Assembly: GCA_014898415.1 (NCBI GenBank)
Contig: RCTD01000015.1
Span: 620,001-684,000 of the forward strand
Direction of reading: 5' to 3'
DNA length: 64,000 nucleotides
DNA from: Stromatinia cepivora
Taxonomy: Eukaryota > Ascomycota > Leotiomycetes > Helotiales > Sclerotiniaceae
This document shows positions 50,330-61,639 of the stretch, piece by piece (positions within the stretch are counted from its first letter, which is position 1; each line of letters begins with the position of its first letter). The notes under the pieces are model-generated. The model saw only the letters and a list, made by a program, of their open reading frames with translations. It ran no database searches and had not been told where the DNA came from. The position numbers and the translations under genes are program-made.

Positions 50330-53057
50330 CTTTGAAGAAGCTCTACACTAATCTGGACGAGAAACGAACCTACATGTATTCTTGCCCGAATTAGAACGCC
50401 CGTTTCAAGCAATCTAAACGGTGCAACCTTTGAAACATTCAAAAATATCATGACAACTATACAGAGCGCTCTATGAATAACTCAGGGTGGCATGAAGCCT
50501 TCGACACCTGAATACGGTTTGATTGATGGCCTCGGAAGAGTTCTTCGCTCGGAAAATGACGAGCTGAAGCTGGTAACGCTTGCACTCGAGAGTGTCAATT
50601 CTTCCCCGGAAATGCCAATAGATCATATTATCAAGGTAATATTAACTATGATTTCGAATAAAATTGATGAATATGAGCCAGAATATCGGGAAAGTTAGGA
50701 AGGACTTCAAGTTAGTCGCATAGTGGAAGCAAAATACCTCGAGGAAGAAATCTCTACCAGGATAGCAAAGACGCAATCCAAAGTTCGGGCCTTTCGGTAA
50801 CGTTGAGGCATTGAAACTAACCGTAACTTTCCCCGGTCTACTAAATACATTGGCGTTTGTCGAAGATGAAGCTTACAAAATACCAATCGGCGATGAAGAT
50901 ATCGAGATCGAAGTTAGGGCAGTCGGTGTAAATTTCAAAGATTGTCTTGTTGCTCTTGGGTCGTGTAAACCAGAGTACGATGAGAGTTGAATGTGCCGGG
51001 ATTGTATCTCGAGCAGGACTGCAAAGCTCTTTTAAAAGAGGTGACCGTGTTGTCACCTGTAGCTTGAATACTTTCCGGACATTCGCCAGGGTAAACTCCC
51101 AATGTGTTCTCGCAATTCCACACGAAGTTGAGTTTAAAGACGCTGCTGCAAATTTTACCACGGCATGGCATGCCCTCCACGAAATAGCAAGACTTCAGCC
51201 CGGAGAATCAATATTAATTCACTCTGGAGCCGGAGGTACCGGTCAGGCTGCGATCCAAGTTGCTCAGTACCATAATGCCGAAGTTTATACTACAGTCAGT
51301 TCAAAGGAAAAACGAGATCTGCTCACGAACCTATATAAAATTCCTGCCGATCATATTTTCAGCAGTCGGGATATTTCCTTCGCGCAAGGGATTAAAAGAA
51401 TGACGAACGGGAGAGGGGTCGATGTTGTTCTCAATTCTTTAGCCGGCGAAGAACTTGTTGCCTCATGGGAATTGATAGCTAAGTATGGTCGATTTATTGA
51501 GATTGGTATTAAAGATATCGAGGCTCATAAGTCGCTCCCTATGTTTCCATTTGCTCAGAATGTATCTTTTAGTGCCATTGACATCTCCACCATGTCCCGA
51601 GTGCGCTTACCAATGATTCAGAAAGCCTTACAAAGTTGGATGCACTTGTATAAGGAGGGCAAGTTTCATCTAGCACAGCCATTAAAGTGTTACAGCGCGT
51701 CTAATATTGAGGATGCGTTTCGTTCCATCCAAAGTAGAAAGAACGGGTAAAATGGTTATAGAGTTGAACAAAGAGGATCCCGTGATGGCAGTCCACATCT
51801 ATCGCGATGGAAAATTCTGTGCTAATACTGTGCTAGACTATATTGAAAACAAAACCAGCCACAAGGTTTCGTTCCGACGCAACATATCTTATCTGCGGAG
51901 GCCTTGGTGGTTTAGGACGAAGCATCTCACGATGGATGGCCAGCAAAGGAGCAAAACATCTGATTTTGCTTTCAAGATCCGGTGCAAATAACGCAGGAGC
52001 TGTAAAGTTGATAGACGAACTCAAAAGCAATGGCGTTGATATTAAAGCACCTGCCTGCGATGTGGCAGATGCCAGGAATTTGGCATCCGTTTTAAAGGAA
52101 GTTGGTGAATTTATGCCGCCCATCAAAGGTTGCATACAAGCAGCGATGGTGCTCAAGGTAAAGAAATACCCTGATTCTACGATCAGTATTGATGATTCGC
52201 GGGACTCTATCTTCGCAAACATGTCATATGAAGGCTGGAAAGCCGCTATTGCCTCAAAGGTCCAAGGATCATGGAATCTTCATCATCAGCTTCAAGACTT
52301 AGAGTTCTTCATTCTGCTATCATTCATAACAGGTGTACTCGGTGCAGCAGGTCAGGCTAACTACGCAGCCGGAAATACACACTTGGACGCTTTGGCCCAC
52401 CATCGCATTTCGAAAGGGCAATCCGCTATATCTTTGGACCTTGGAGTCATGAGAGGGGAAGGTTTTCTTGCGGAAAATAAGGAGTTACTGAAGCGATGGG
52501 CTGGTCCTGGGTGTTTTATCGAAATACCACAGGAGCAGCTCTTTGCCATACTCGACTACTACTGTAATCCATTTTTGCCGCTACCAACGGAACTAAAGTC
52601 TCAACCCATAATCGGTATTGATGTCCCCGCAAAGCTACGCTCGGAAAAAATTGAGCTCCCGTATTGGATGCGCAGGCTGCTCCTCCGTCATCTGTACCAA
52701 ATTGACAGTGTGCAAGATACATCTACATCGTCCCAGGAAGCTGTGGTAAACTATGGCATCTTGCTGTCGGAAGCAGGAACCTTGAATCAAGCAGGTCTGA
52801 TTATTGCTCAACTGCTGAGACGGAAGCATTCCCTAGCCTTTGTTATACCGGAAGAGCAGATACATCTGCAAGATTCGTTGGTTGCTCATGGATTCGGCTC
52901 GCTCGTCGCTGTGGAGCTACGAAGTTGGTTTGGTAAGGAGTTTGGGGTCGATGTCGCTATTTTTGACCTTCTAGGTGGAGCGACATTTATCGCTATAGGT
53001 ATGATGGGTTGCGAGAAAAAGCCCGTTTTCACAGAACTTAATGGATGGGAAGGATAA
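50330..53057 (+). pseudogene. 3' part of a highly reducing polyketide synthase (ER-KR-ACP), decayed
   Basis: Remnant of a type I iterative HR-PKS. In order: the end of the structural region before the ER (PEYGLIDGLGRVLRSEN, 50492-50698); the enoyl reductase (50860-51750, VGVNFKD, NADPH loop HSGAGGTGQAAIQVAQ, VVLNSLAGE); the ketoreductase (from about 51860, CGGLGGLGRSISRWMASKG, GAAGQANYAAGN); and the acyl carrier domain at the end, whose phosphopantetheine site reads GFGSLVAVEL with the Ser kept but the preceding Asp replaced by Gly. A 46-bp intron (51791-51836) explains one frame change. The remaining breaks are a TGA near 50483 (Trp expected), a TAG at 50696-50698 (Gln fits), and +1 shifts near 50799 (RAF/GNVE), 50955 (ALG/RVNQ) and 51748 (SRKN/GKMV). 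KS, AT and DH domains are absent upstream. Confidence 0.9.
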
Positions 53058-54249
53058 GTCAGATGCATAAGTACTTTTCGGCAGGCCGGTATCAAAATGG
53101 ATTAATGACCAGCTTTGAAGGAAATACATTGGGGAAAGAATTCGTTCGTATAGTGGTGTCTTGTTGATGAACATGTTTTGTATCTTCATCTTGTGAGAGA
53201 TTAATGAAAGAAAACCCGACATTTATCGAAAAGCCAGCTTTCTTGCAGTATAACTTTTCTCTTTCGGCTGATACATATATAAATAGGGTTATGTTTTCAA
53301 ATTGAGTAATGACAAATTAATTTCATTTGATTTCGGCGGCACATATAGCGAATATTGAAACGCCAATCGCTGTTGCACCACTCTATCACCATCTATGCAC
53401 AGCCATCACAGTCCAAGCTCTCTTCCTTATTCCACATAATACACTACGCAAAATCTCAATAGTAGCGGATACAAAGATTGCCAGACTTTCGACACGAGTC
53501 ACATGTCACTTGATCATCGCTAATCCCGCACTAAAATTGTATATTAGGATTGTTACATAAAAAAGGGACAGGCAGAATACTTACAGATGCTAACCCTACG
53601 CGGAAATTGAGACGTCATGTGACTGTCGATTTGGATGTTGGATGAAATTCGTATAGTATAACAGAGTTGGTATTCCAAGTATTTGCATTATGCTTGCTCT
53701 CATAATGCTCTCTCCTTTTCTCCTCCTTGCACTTTTGCTTGCATATCCCACATTTCCCCTTCTCGAATCCTCGCCGGTAAGCGACGTACTGTAGATACTT
53801 TTCTTCAGAGCATCCTCATATCCACACAGATGCAAAATTAATGGGGTTAGATGGTTGTGCTACCTGCACACCAAAGAGTGGTCGTTTGACGGGACCCTCT
53901 CGCGCCCCAACTCCAAGTACTCCTGTTGACATCCTCGCAATCTTTGCTTTATCTCGTCTTTGATCTCGTAAAGGATATGCTCTACATATATGCAAAAAGG
54001 CATTCCACAGTTTGAACCAACGATGAGTGTACCATTTTTTGCGGTGGCATATAGCCACGCGCCCGGCGTCAACAACTCAAATGCCACGAGAACCCACACC
54101 GACGGGTTTGCGGTCATTGGTATTGAATTTAAGTCGCCACATCTCGTTTTCCTTCAAAGGCACACATAAGGCAGTTTAGCATCGCGTGTCGGATTTGGTG
54201 TAACTGCGCAATGGTATAATCCGAAAAAAGAAAAAGCTGGGGTGGAGCT
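53058..54249. other. region with unassigned minus-strand frames
   Basis: Downstream of the PKS remnant. Minus-strand frames at 54117-53860 (85 codons, start MTANPSVWVLVAFELLTPGA) and about 53825-53616 (contains CGICKQKC..REHYESKH, a C-x2-C-x11-H-x4-H zinc-finger-like pattern) look protein-like. They could be exons of one gene, but no splice pair I tried joins them in phase. Otherwise nothing recognised. Confidence 0.3.
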
Positions 54250-55653
54250 CTACAAGCTCTGGCCAACAGCTCGCTTGAATCTTTGTGCGCGCGCCTCCTT
54301 GTCATCGAAGATGTCTTGTATTTTGGGTAGAAGTCGTGGCTCTAAATTCGCATTTCGTATCAAGAGATCGGAATCTACCAAGGCGAAGTACTCATCCGGG
54401 AGAATCACCGTTGGATCCAAGTTAATTAGTCTTTCACTGAATTGAACTGCTGCTATGACTGCCCATGTTCCTTCGTATAGTCACAACAGAAGTGAGTTAC
54501 TCTCGATCACTCTGATGGGAATGACAGGAGAGGAAGAATTTCTTCTATCCAGACCATCACTGGATGATCCAGTGGTTGACTGCCGCTGTCGTATGCGCAA
54601 TGATTGTCTCTTTTTCGCTACCGGACTTGATGATCCCTGAGATGAAAGCCAAAACTATGACTTTTCTTTTCCCAAAATGGACCGGAGTTGTCAACCTCAT
54701 CATGCCTGAAGATGGTTGCCCATCTCTCTAAGATTGTATAGTTAGTTTATGAGCAGTTAGGATAACAAGAATGACTTAGCACTCGAATGGGAGTCGACGG
54801 AGGATCCCCCGAGTCCTCCGCAAACTGTGCATCCAAAGTTTTGGATGAGCCTAGCTCTTCGGGTAGTCTCAAATCGTTGTTCTTGTATGAGATTTTGTCG
54901 GGGCTCTCGGCGCTCTTCCCGAGGTTGCTGCGGCGTAGCTGCTCCTCGGATTGTCTCAGCTTGCCGTTCTCGTATAGTGACATCTCAGGGCTCCCGGCGT
55001 TCATCTCAAAAATACCGATCCATTTCTTCTCTTCCACCCCGCTCACCATGTAGTTTTTGTATCCCAGCTTCTGCGGGAACAGAATCTCGATATATTCTCT
55101 CCGGGCGCTGAAGAACCTCCTCTCCATAGACAGGACCCACGTACTCTCCACTGCCTTTCATAGTCGCTCTTTCGGAGTATCTTCCATTCTAAATATTTAC
55201 AGAAGCTGGAGCATAATTTGCCTCACATTGCATTGTCAGGATTTGATGTTGCAGTGGGCCTTGAGTCTCCCTGTTGTTCATGCCGCCTCTTCTTGCCCAC
55301 CTAGTATGATTTCCTGGTGAGTTGTTTGTCAATGGGCCATGATTGTAAGATTGACCATCAGATTGATGATGGTGCCCATATTGTGGCGTAAGGTTGGGTC
55401 CTTGTCGAACCTGTTGACCTTCATAAATCGGCTGAAGGTGTAATGCTGGTCGTGAAAGATGATGAGGAGGGTAATAAATAGGATTAAGAGAGGGGGGGTA
55501 GGAAATTTGCGGCTGTTGGCCTTGTGTTTATTGGTATTGGAAAGGCTGATGTGCCTGGAGTGATTGTGGAGGCAGCCATTGGTGCTGTTGCTGTTGGTGT
55601 TGGAAGCCTGAACGTCTCCTGCCATCTGTTGGCTGGTAAATACTTCTATCCAT
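54250..55653 (-). pseudogene. decayed gene: Gln/Pro/His-rich, Arg/Glu-rich, then ordered C-terminus
   Basis: Minus-strand reading from ATG 55653 gives a Gln/His/Pro-rich segment (QHQQQQHQWLPPQ). It is interrupted by a TAA in a CAA-rich context (QYQ-stop-TQGQQPQ) and then continues to about 55190. A charged segment follows (REPRQNLIQEQRFETTRRAR) whose frame carries two TGA codons in Arg-rich context; an alternative 134-codon frame (55151-54747) is open over the same bases. After a plausible intron (acceptor near 54730), a Ser-rich stretch leads to a well-formed C-terminus with PDEYFALVDSDLLIRNANL and stop TAG at 54250-54252. A TGA interrupts it just before LYEGTWAVIAAV. Every stop could come from CGA, CAA or CAG by a single C-to-T. 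No family recognised; exon borders uncertain. Confidence 0.5.
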
Positions 55654-56237
55654 TTTTGTAACAATATTGAAAGAAGTTAGTGGAGAGTATTTGTAGTATC
55701 TTTATGTCAAATAAATAAATGAATGAAGACCTCGTATTGAACCTAGGTATGAAATATTGTATGATGTTGAGAGAAAAAGATTTCGGAAAGAAAACATTTT
55801 TGTAATGTGGGTTATTAGTGCGCACTAAACTTAGCGAGTTCATAGATGTCTTTTTGAGGAAGGAATGATGGAGTGAGGTGTGAACGAAATAGGTAGTCAC
55901 GCTTACACTTTGATGAAAATCACTGCTTAGAATCCTCCATAACCGGAAAGTGCAGCTGTAGCCAATATCATAAACTTGTGATGATTGTACACTTGAAAAG
56001 ATACACTTATACCTTGACATAGAAATTGAAGCGGTAAACAGATTTGACAATTATTATACTATAGTAAGATCCTTCCAAACCATTGGTCACCGCTGCCATT
56101 CTTCTCATAGCAGTCCCATGGAGCACAAGCTCGATGGAAATGTTGTATGGAGTTGGACACCGAGTAACTAGCCCCTTTTCGTAGTAATCATCACTCATTT
56201 CTTTCGTATACATATAGAATTTATATTCTCTACCTAG

Positions 56238-56473
56238 TTATATCTATACGAATGATATGTGGAGGATACGCATAACAGAATAGTACTACCTCTACACATG
56301 TCTTCACTTCGCACGAATAACTTGTAGAGTATTAGTATATATTGCGAAAAAGTATTACTGCTCTGTATATAGGTTACATCTATACGGATGACATATAGAG
56401 AATATGAATAACGAAATGGTATCACTGCTTCATAGATAAGTTACCTACATATAGATAATATAGAGAATATACC
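56238..56473 (+). repeat. diverged direct repeats
   Basis: A block TTA(T/C)ATCTATACG(A/G)ATGA(T/C)AT at about 56238 recurs at 56370 and, more weakly, at about 56441, each followed by (A/G)GA(A/T)TA..AATAACxxAAT-type sequence. Spacing is about 132 and 71 bp. Copies differ mainly by transitions. The surrounding 55654-56970 contains no supported gene. Confidence 0.5.
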
Positions 56474-56970
56474 AGGAATCCATACCCTACAGAATCCATG
56501 AAGGGGTTTATCACCCAACATTGCCTATTTCAAAACATCTCTTACCATAGATATCTATAGCTTTATCAGCAATGACTCCATACAACGTATATTCACTTTC
56601 TTCGCTTAGGGCTTAGCGCGATTTGAGCTAGCGCGCTTTTGATCTTACTGTCCTCGATCTTTCAAACCTTCTACACCCTTACAACCACACCATTGCAACT
56701 GGAGCAATAACCTCTTACCACCTAGAATTCCTAAACTCTTTGGAATTTGTTTACATTAATACTTATCTGTATCCACAAACGGTATTCTAGATCAAGAACT
56801 AGTGAGTATTCTTCAGTTTTTCAAGATTTGAGTATACGACAACTAATTTTCAGCATAGCTGGTTTCAATCCACCCTGAGGATATTAAGAAGACCACCAAT
56901 CGAAGATGTGAGAGCTAAACTTTTCAAGACACAGAATTTCCTGCTGATACTTTGTCCCATAGTTCTCAAC

Positions 56971-57755
56971 ATGGAATCGCGACCGCCATCTCCAATGGGT
57001 GGCAGTTATCCAATGTCAGACCTCAATAAATCCCATGCGCTTGTCGACGCGATGGATATTGATGGTGATAAAAGCAAAACAAAGAAGCCAGACCAGGAAT
57101 TTTCAAGAGAAGCAGTACCACTCGAACAGACTATCAGATTATGACATTACCACGCGCAGCAATTGATGCAAAAATTTTGGGTGCCAATGTCAACCCATTC
57201 TGGGATGAAGATATCGAACCTGATATAGAGCTGCAAAGAATGATTCCCTCCATTGAACGGGAGGGTGAAGGGAGGACCGATAATGAAGATGACCGCAAGT
57301 CATCAGACTCCAAATCCCGCCTATCTTCCTGATCCGCAGCACCAACCCCAGTCATATCATAATCGCCGCCACCGCCCGCCCCGGTACAATTCTTCTGCTT
57401 CTTGGGCCAACTTCGGTCTCTCGCAAACTCTGAAATGTCTCCCACGGTAGAGAGATCGATTGTTTTTCCTTCTCAACGGACTTTCCCTCCTCGGTCAGCA
57501 TCGGACAGTGAGGCAGCCTCAGATCGTGAAGATTTTGCTGTTCCGGAAGACAAGCGGGATTTCGACAGTGAGGCATTTTCTGATCGTGAAAATTCTGCCC
57601 ATCAGGAAGACAGACAGGATTCGGATAGTGAGGCACCTCCAGTGCATGAAGTTACGGCTGGCGATGAAAGTGATGATCAGGATTCGGGAGGGGCAGACGA
57701 TCTGCAAAATGATGGCACTAACGACGACAGGGAGGCCCCAGCTGAGGCTTTCTGA
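56971..57755 (+). pseudogene. decayed gene for an acidic Ser/Asp/Glu-rich repeat protein
   Basis: ATG 56971 opens MESRPPSPMGGSYPMSDLNK.., which runs to 57144. The likely continuation (AAIDAKILGANVNPFWDEDI, 57141-57332) lies in another frame, so a small indel is needed near 57140. In that second frame a TGA (57330-57332) and a TAA (about 57360) interrupt SRLSS..SAAPTPVIS..SPPPPAPV, both in positions where CGA/CAA would fit. The frame then stays open to 57755. The C-terminal part has a 60-bp (20-aa) repeat starting at 57504, 57564 and 57624 with DSEA(A/F)SDRE(D/N) units. No known domain. It could also be a spliced gene with an intron I cannot place. Confidence 0.45.
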
Positions 57756-57831
57756 TCTTTGAAAGTGTTTGGAAGAAGGATTAAAATCATTTTGAGTACT
57801 CAATTAGTTTGAAAAGTTGAGAGCTTCTCAA

Positions 57832-57939
57832 ATATTGAAAGGTTTCCGGATATTGAGAATCTGTGGAACATTGAAAACCTGTAGAATATTGAAAATTTAT
57901 AAAATATTCAGAATCTATAGAATATCGAAAGTTCGTGAA
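57832..57939 (+). repeat. 18-bp tandem repeat, six copies
   Basis: Units of the form ATATTGAAAACCTGTAGA with starts at 57832, 57850, 57868, 57886, 57904 and 57922. The exact 18-bp spacing suggests a former six-codon coding repeat or a minisatellite. It lies between two convergent decayed genes. Confidence 0.9.
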
Positions 57940-57949
57940 ATATTGGTGA

Positions 57950-58560
57950 TCAAAAACCCTCTATGTTCGGAACCTTGCTTGAAGCTGCAAAATTTGTTGT
58001 ATCGAATCCAATTTTGTCCTTGCGATCTTCGACGTGATCTGGTGAACAAGAACCCTCCGTGTTCGGGACTCCGCTTGAACCTGTAACTACTGTACTTTTG
58101 GATGCAGTTTTATCCTTGGGATGTTCGACACTATCACCTTGCAACTTCAGCTTCTCTGAGTCGAACATGAGTTCCAGTTCCTTGTCTGAAACTGGATTTG
58201 GTGACTTGTATCTTTCCGTCATGACATTGCTGCTCTGACTTTGGACTAAGACTGAAAAATCGGACAGGTCTGCGGGTGTTTGAGGTTGCGCTGATCTTGA
58301 GAACTGCGTGGTATAAGAATTAGCAGTAATCGTATCTGAAAAATCACTTTCAGCTTTACCTCCAAATCAGCCGCAGCGGGTATGGTATTTTCATTTGGAA
58401 TCGTCTTCAAAATTCTAAGATGCTCGTGGTACCAATTTTGCAGCAGAAGGCTGGTTTAAAGTCTCAGTTGACCTTTGTGGTCGGATGAGGCGATCCAGAA
58501 CTTGACCTCCCCCGCCATAGTCTCATGCGCCTTCTTGAATTTGGCAGCCTCTTTTTGAAC
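57950..58560 (-). pseudogene. decayed gene with a two-copy acidic/Ser repeat at its C-terminus
   Basis: One minus-strand frame runs from about 58560 to the TAG/TAA end at 57950. It is interrupted only by a TAG (about 58422) and two TGA codons (about 58398 and 58374), all consistent with CAG/CGA ancestors. The last 120 codons are open. They end in two imperfect 28-residue units, VEHPKDKTASKSTVV..SGVPNTEGS and VEDRKDKIGFDTTNF..SKVPNIEGF. There is no recognisable domain. The protein-like frame continues upstream in other phases to about 58700, so the true start is unknown. Confidence 0.45.
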
Positions 58561-58925
58561 CCAAGAGGGAAGCTCTTACATGCAGCTATGTGAGAGGATT
58601 GAGCGACATACTCGCGCTCTCTGTACAGTGCAGTCGCCAGCCCAGAGAATATCCGAGTTGGGCCATTGAAAAGTTATGTTGCCGGTGTCAAATTTTGGTA
58701 TACCATATAGTCCATAGTATGGATTCGTGATGAATTACCTTGAGGCTGCTCGTCAACAAGAGAATGATCGTTGAAGCAATATCAATCTGTGAATCAATCT
58801 ACCGAATTAGGCTGACAACTTTGAATATTCCCTAGCTCAAATAAGGAGTGTCCCAGATACAGACCGTGCTCAGTTCCACCTGTGCAACTTAAGGCAAAGG
58901 TCATATTTGAGCATAGGATATAGAA

Positions 58926-59114
58926 CTATGCTCCTGATTCTAATAACTTAAAAAGTTTATCAAAAGCCAAATGCCGGATGGAGTGAGTGCTGTCGGTGCT
59001 GCCATATAAGTTCCTCAGATGGAGTAGTGTAGCCCAGCTATCCTGTGAAGAAGATTTATGAGTAGCAAAAGTTGAGCACTCTTTATTCGAAGCACGCTGG
59101 CAAAGCAGACACAC
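58926..59114 (-). CDS. possible exon with a CxxC finger-like start
   Basis: 62-codon frame beginning MCLLCQRASNKECSTFATHK, with a Cys-x2-Cys start and later His residues that faintly recall BED/C2H2 fingers of transposase-derived proteins. No flanking exons were identified. It may be a relic. The rest of 58700-59568 shows nothing recognisable. Confidence 0.2.
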   Translation of the reverse strand: MCLLCQRASNKECSTFATHKSSSQDSWATLLHLRNLYGSTDSTHSIRHLAFDKLFKLLESGA

Positions 59115-59568
59115 TTTACTTTCATGGGCAAATCATAAGTTCCTCCACCTCAAATTTTAAGTTTACTGAATCGTTGAAATATTGGAGCGTATGGAAGTTC
59201 TAATAAAGTTTACGATTATCTTTCGTTCAAGGACATGAGAAATGATGACATATAATCACGATGAGTTCACGAAGAGATATCCTTGAATGTAAATAAGTGC
59301 TGAATTAGTGATGATAATACAGTACTTTGACTGAACAGGTAGTAACTAAGCCACAGCACAACATCAAAAGCATCAAAAGCCTTTCATAGACAGCTCGCAA
59401 TCAAAGTTGTATTGAAACCAAACAACCTCCGCGCGAGATTCCATTCTGAACAAAAATATACCAATCTAATCCCATCCCATTCCACCTAACTCAAATTCAT
59501 AACATCATATATATATCCAACTCCACCATCACTCTTCACTCATCCCACACCCTAACCCAACCCATAAA

Positions 59569-59904
59569 TTACTTCTTAATCGGTTCCCCCCAAGCATTCA
59601 ACTGTTCCCCACTCCCCCCACTCCCCCCACTTCCTCCCGAAGCACCTCCCAACGCACCTCCCAAAGCACCCGTCGCACCTCCAACCACATTCCCAACAGT
59701 ATTAGTAGCACCACCAGCTACATCTCCCACGCCTCGAACAGTAGTATTCAATGTGTTTCCCAGACCCTCAGTCGTCTTTCCAAGCGCACCGGTAACGCCA
59801 CCGAGGAGTCCGCCTTGTCCATTGGCTTGTTGCCCGCCTGTTAGAGTGTTATCGAGTGCGCCGACGAGTCCGCCGAGGAGTCCCCCACCTTGATTTCCGG
59901 ACAT
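59569..59904 (-). CDS. small Gly-rich hydrophobic-repeat protein
   Basis: 111 aa from the ATG at 59904. An upstream in-frame ATG exists but its sequence is unlike the rest, and the Gly-rich part begins right at MSGNQGGGLL. The protein is built of short GGLLGG, GALGK, TVGNVVGGATGALGG-type units, then a GGSGGSGGSG run and a polar end (EQLNAWGEPIKK). The apolar Gly/Ala/Leu/Val repeats with Asn/Thr spacers resemble many small fungal proteins annotated only as Gly-rich, sometimes stress- or wall-associated. No signal peptide. The minus-strand CT-rich leader upstream fits a promoter. No RIP-type stops, even though the neighbours on both sides are decayed. Confidence 0.75.
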   Translation of the reverse strand: MSGNQGGGLLGGLVGALDNTLTGGQQANGQGGLLGGVTGALGKTTEGLGNTLNTTVRGVGDVAGGATNTVGNVVGGATGALGGALGGASGGSGGSGGSGEQLNAWGEPIKK

Positions 59905-60780
59905 GTTTGTTAGGTTTGGGGGATTTGAAATTTTGATTTGATTTGTTTTTTGGGGTAGTTTGCGTGAATTATGTGCACAGTGTGTAGTTTCGCAGATGAT
60001 GTTTGTTGGTATGTATGATTTCAAAATTCCAGTCAAGAGAGCCTCCAGATATATAAGTTCTACAAACCAAATCCTCGTCCAAACGTCCCTTCATCACATG
60101 CACATTACACCACATACACTTCCATCATCTTCTCGATATTCCGCTGATGCAATTTTCAAGATTTCAGGTTTTTCCAAAATCAAGGATAGGACCCATGTTG
60201 GACCCTGACGTAGATCGTATATTAAAAATGGCTAGGGTGTTGGAAGTCTAGCCAACAATTGTGCAGGACGCATATGAAGGGCAGCTTGCCACACGTCGAT
60301 GGTGGAGTATCGCGATGGTGGAGGGGTGAGATTGACGTAATTGTCATGAAGAATGGGTACAGACAGAATCTGGATCCTGCACGAGATCGTGATGAAGGTG
60401 GGACAACAGACGAGGAAGGTTGACCCGAGGTCACAGCCACAGGATGTTGTGAAGACCTTGCTTGCAGGCAACCTTGCTTACAATTGGTTGAATAAGTGAT
60501 TGGTGGAAACGGAAGGAACACATAACGTGAGTTGCACGTGATCCATTCGGGCCCTTTTTACAAGTTGCACCAGTGTTGGGGCACATCGATGATCTTTTGA
60601 TTTATACGATAAACTTGGCCGATTCTCCTTTCTTTAACCGAACTAAAAGCCTTGAAGACTTTAGAGATTCTGCTGAGCCAATTCCAAATCCTTTCCTCCA
60701 GCATGCAGACGACTGAAGTCTTCTCCAGGCACCAGTACTCATATACCACAAAACCAACCATCCACTCATATCATTTCTCC

Positions 60781-61260
60781 TCAAACATACTTATAACAAA
60801 AATTGGTCCCATCATCCGGATATTTATCCGAAAAAAAAATCCCACTACTATCACTCAAAACCACAAAACCCGTCGTATCACCACTTTGAAAATTATCCAT
60901 CCACTGATTATATGCCGTGCAGACGGTAGTATTTACATCATACGAATATGATATACATGCTGTAATACCTCCACAACGTGATTGACAAGATACAATATCG
61001 GGCGCAGTAGCTGTATCGAAGATTTTTGAGCTAAGCCCTACGTCCGCCGTGCCTTGGACATTGCAACCTCCGATGTTTTTGGCGACGATGGTGGAAGAGG
61101 TTGTGGTGGTTGTTGTGGGGGCATTGGTTGTGCTGGGTGTGGGTGTATCGTTTTGGGATGCGTTGGTTCGGGGAAGGACTTCCACCATGGGGTTTAGGGG
61201 AGAAGCAATTGCGAGAGAGGCGATCATGAGGAGGACTAATGATGGTGTTAGGCGAGCCAT
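60781..61260 (-). CDS. secreted Thr-rich protein with a PAN/apple-like Cys module
   Basis: 159 aa starting at the ATG at 61260 (an upstream in-frame ATG would bury the signal peptide). Residues 1-20 form a clear secretion signal (MARLTPSLVLLMIASLAIAS). A Pro/Ser/Thr linker with a run of Thr (PTTTTTTSSTI) is likely O-glycosylated. The C-terminal 85 residues contain six Cys in a pattern (GGCNVQG.. VSCQSRCGGITACISYSY.. VCTAY.. NFCYKYV) similar to short fungal PAN/apple-type carbohydrate- or protein-binding modules. Size, signal and Cys content fit an apoplastic protein or candidate effector, but this is inference only. Single exon, no damage. Confidence 0.8.
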   Translation of the reverse strand: MARLTPSLVLLMIASLAIASPLNPMVEVLPRTNASQNDTPTPSTTNAPTTTTTTSSTIVAKNIGGCNVQGTADVGLSSKIFDTATAPDIVSCQSRCGGITACISYSYDVNTTVCTAYNQWMDNFQSGDTTGFVVLSDSSGIFFSDKYPDDGTNFCYKYV

Positions 61261-61639
61261 TTTGATGTTTCGCTGTTTCGATGCTTGATTTGTTCGGACG
61301 TAATCTTTGAGCACTCCAATCGAATTGGACAGATAATTATGGACGAGGGGAATTGTTGATTTGTGTGTGAGGTTGTATAGAAGATTTTGCTACGGTTCTA
61401 GGGTTTAGAGTGAGCGGATTTGAATACTACCATAGGGTGGTACCATTTGTCATTGAAATCGAAATTTCTCGCATGTGCTCCAATTCAGCCTGATTGATTA
61501 TGGTCTTACAAACTGCACAGCACCTCGTATCATGCATTATCGTTGCAAGTAATCCTTCATTCGAGTTTCTTTGCCTTGCAGAAATACGAAGAAACCACTA
61601 GAATTAGCAGCCTTGCTGTACCGATGCTTAAGCTTTTCC

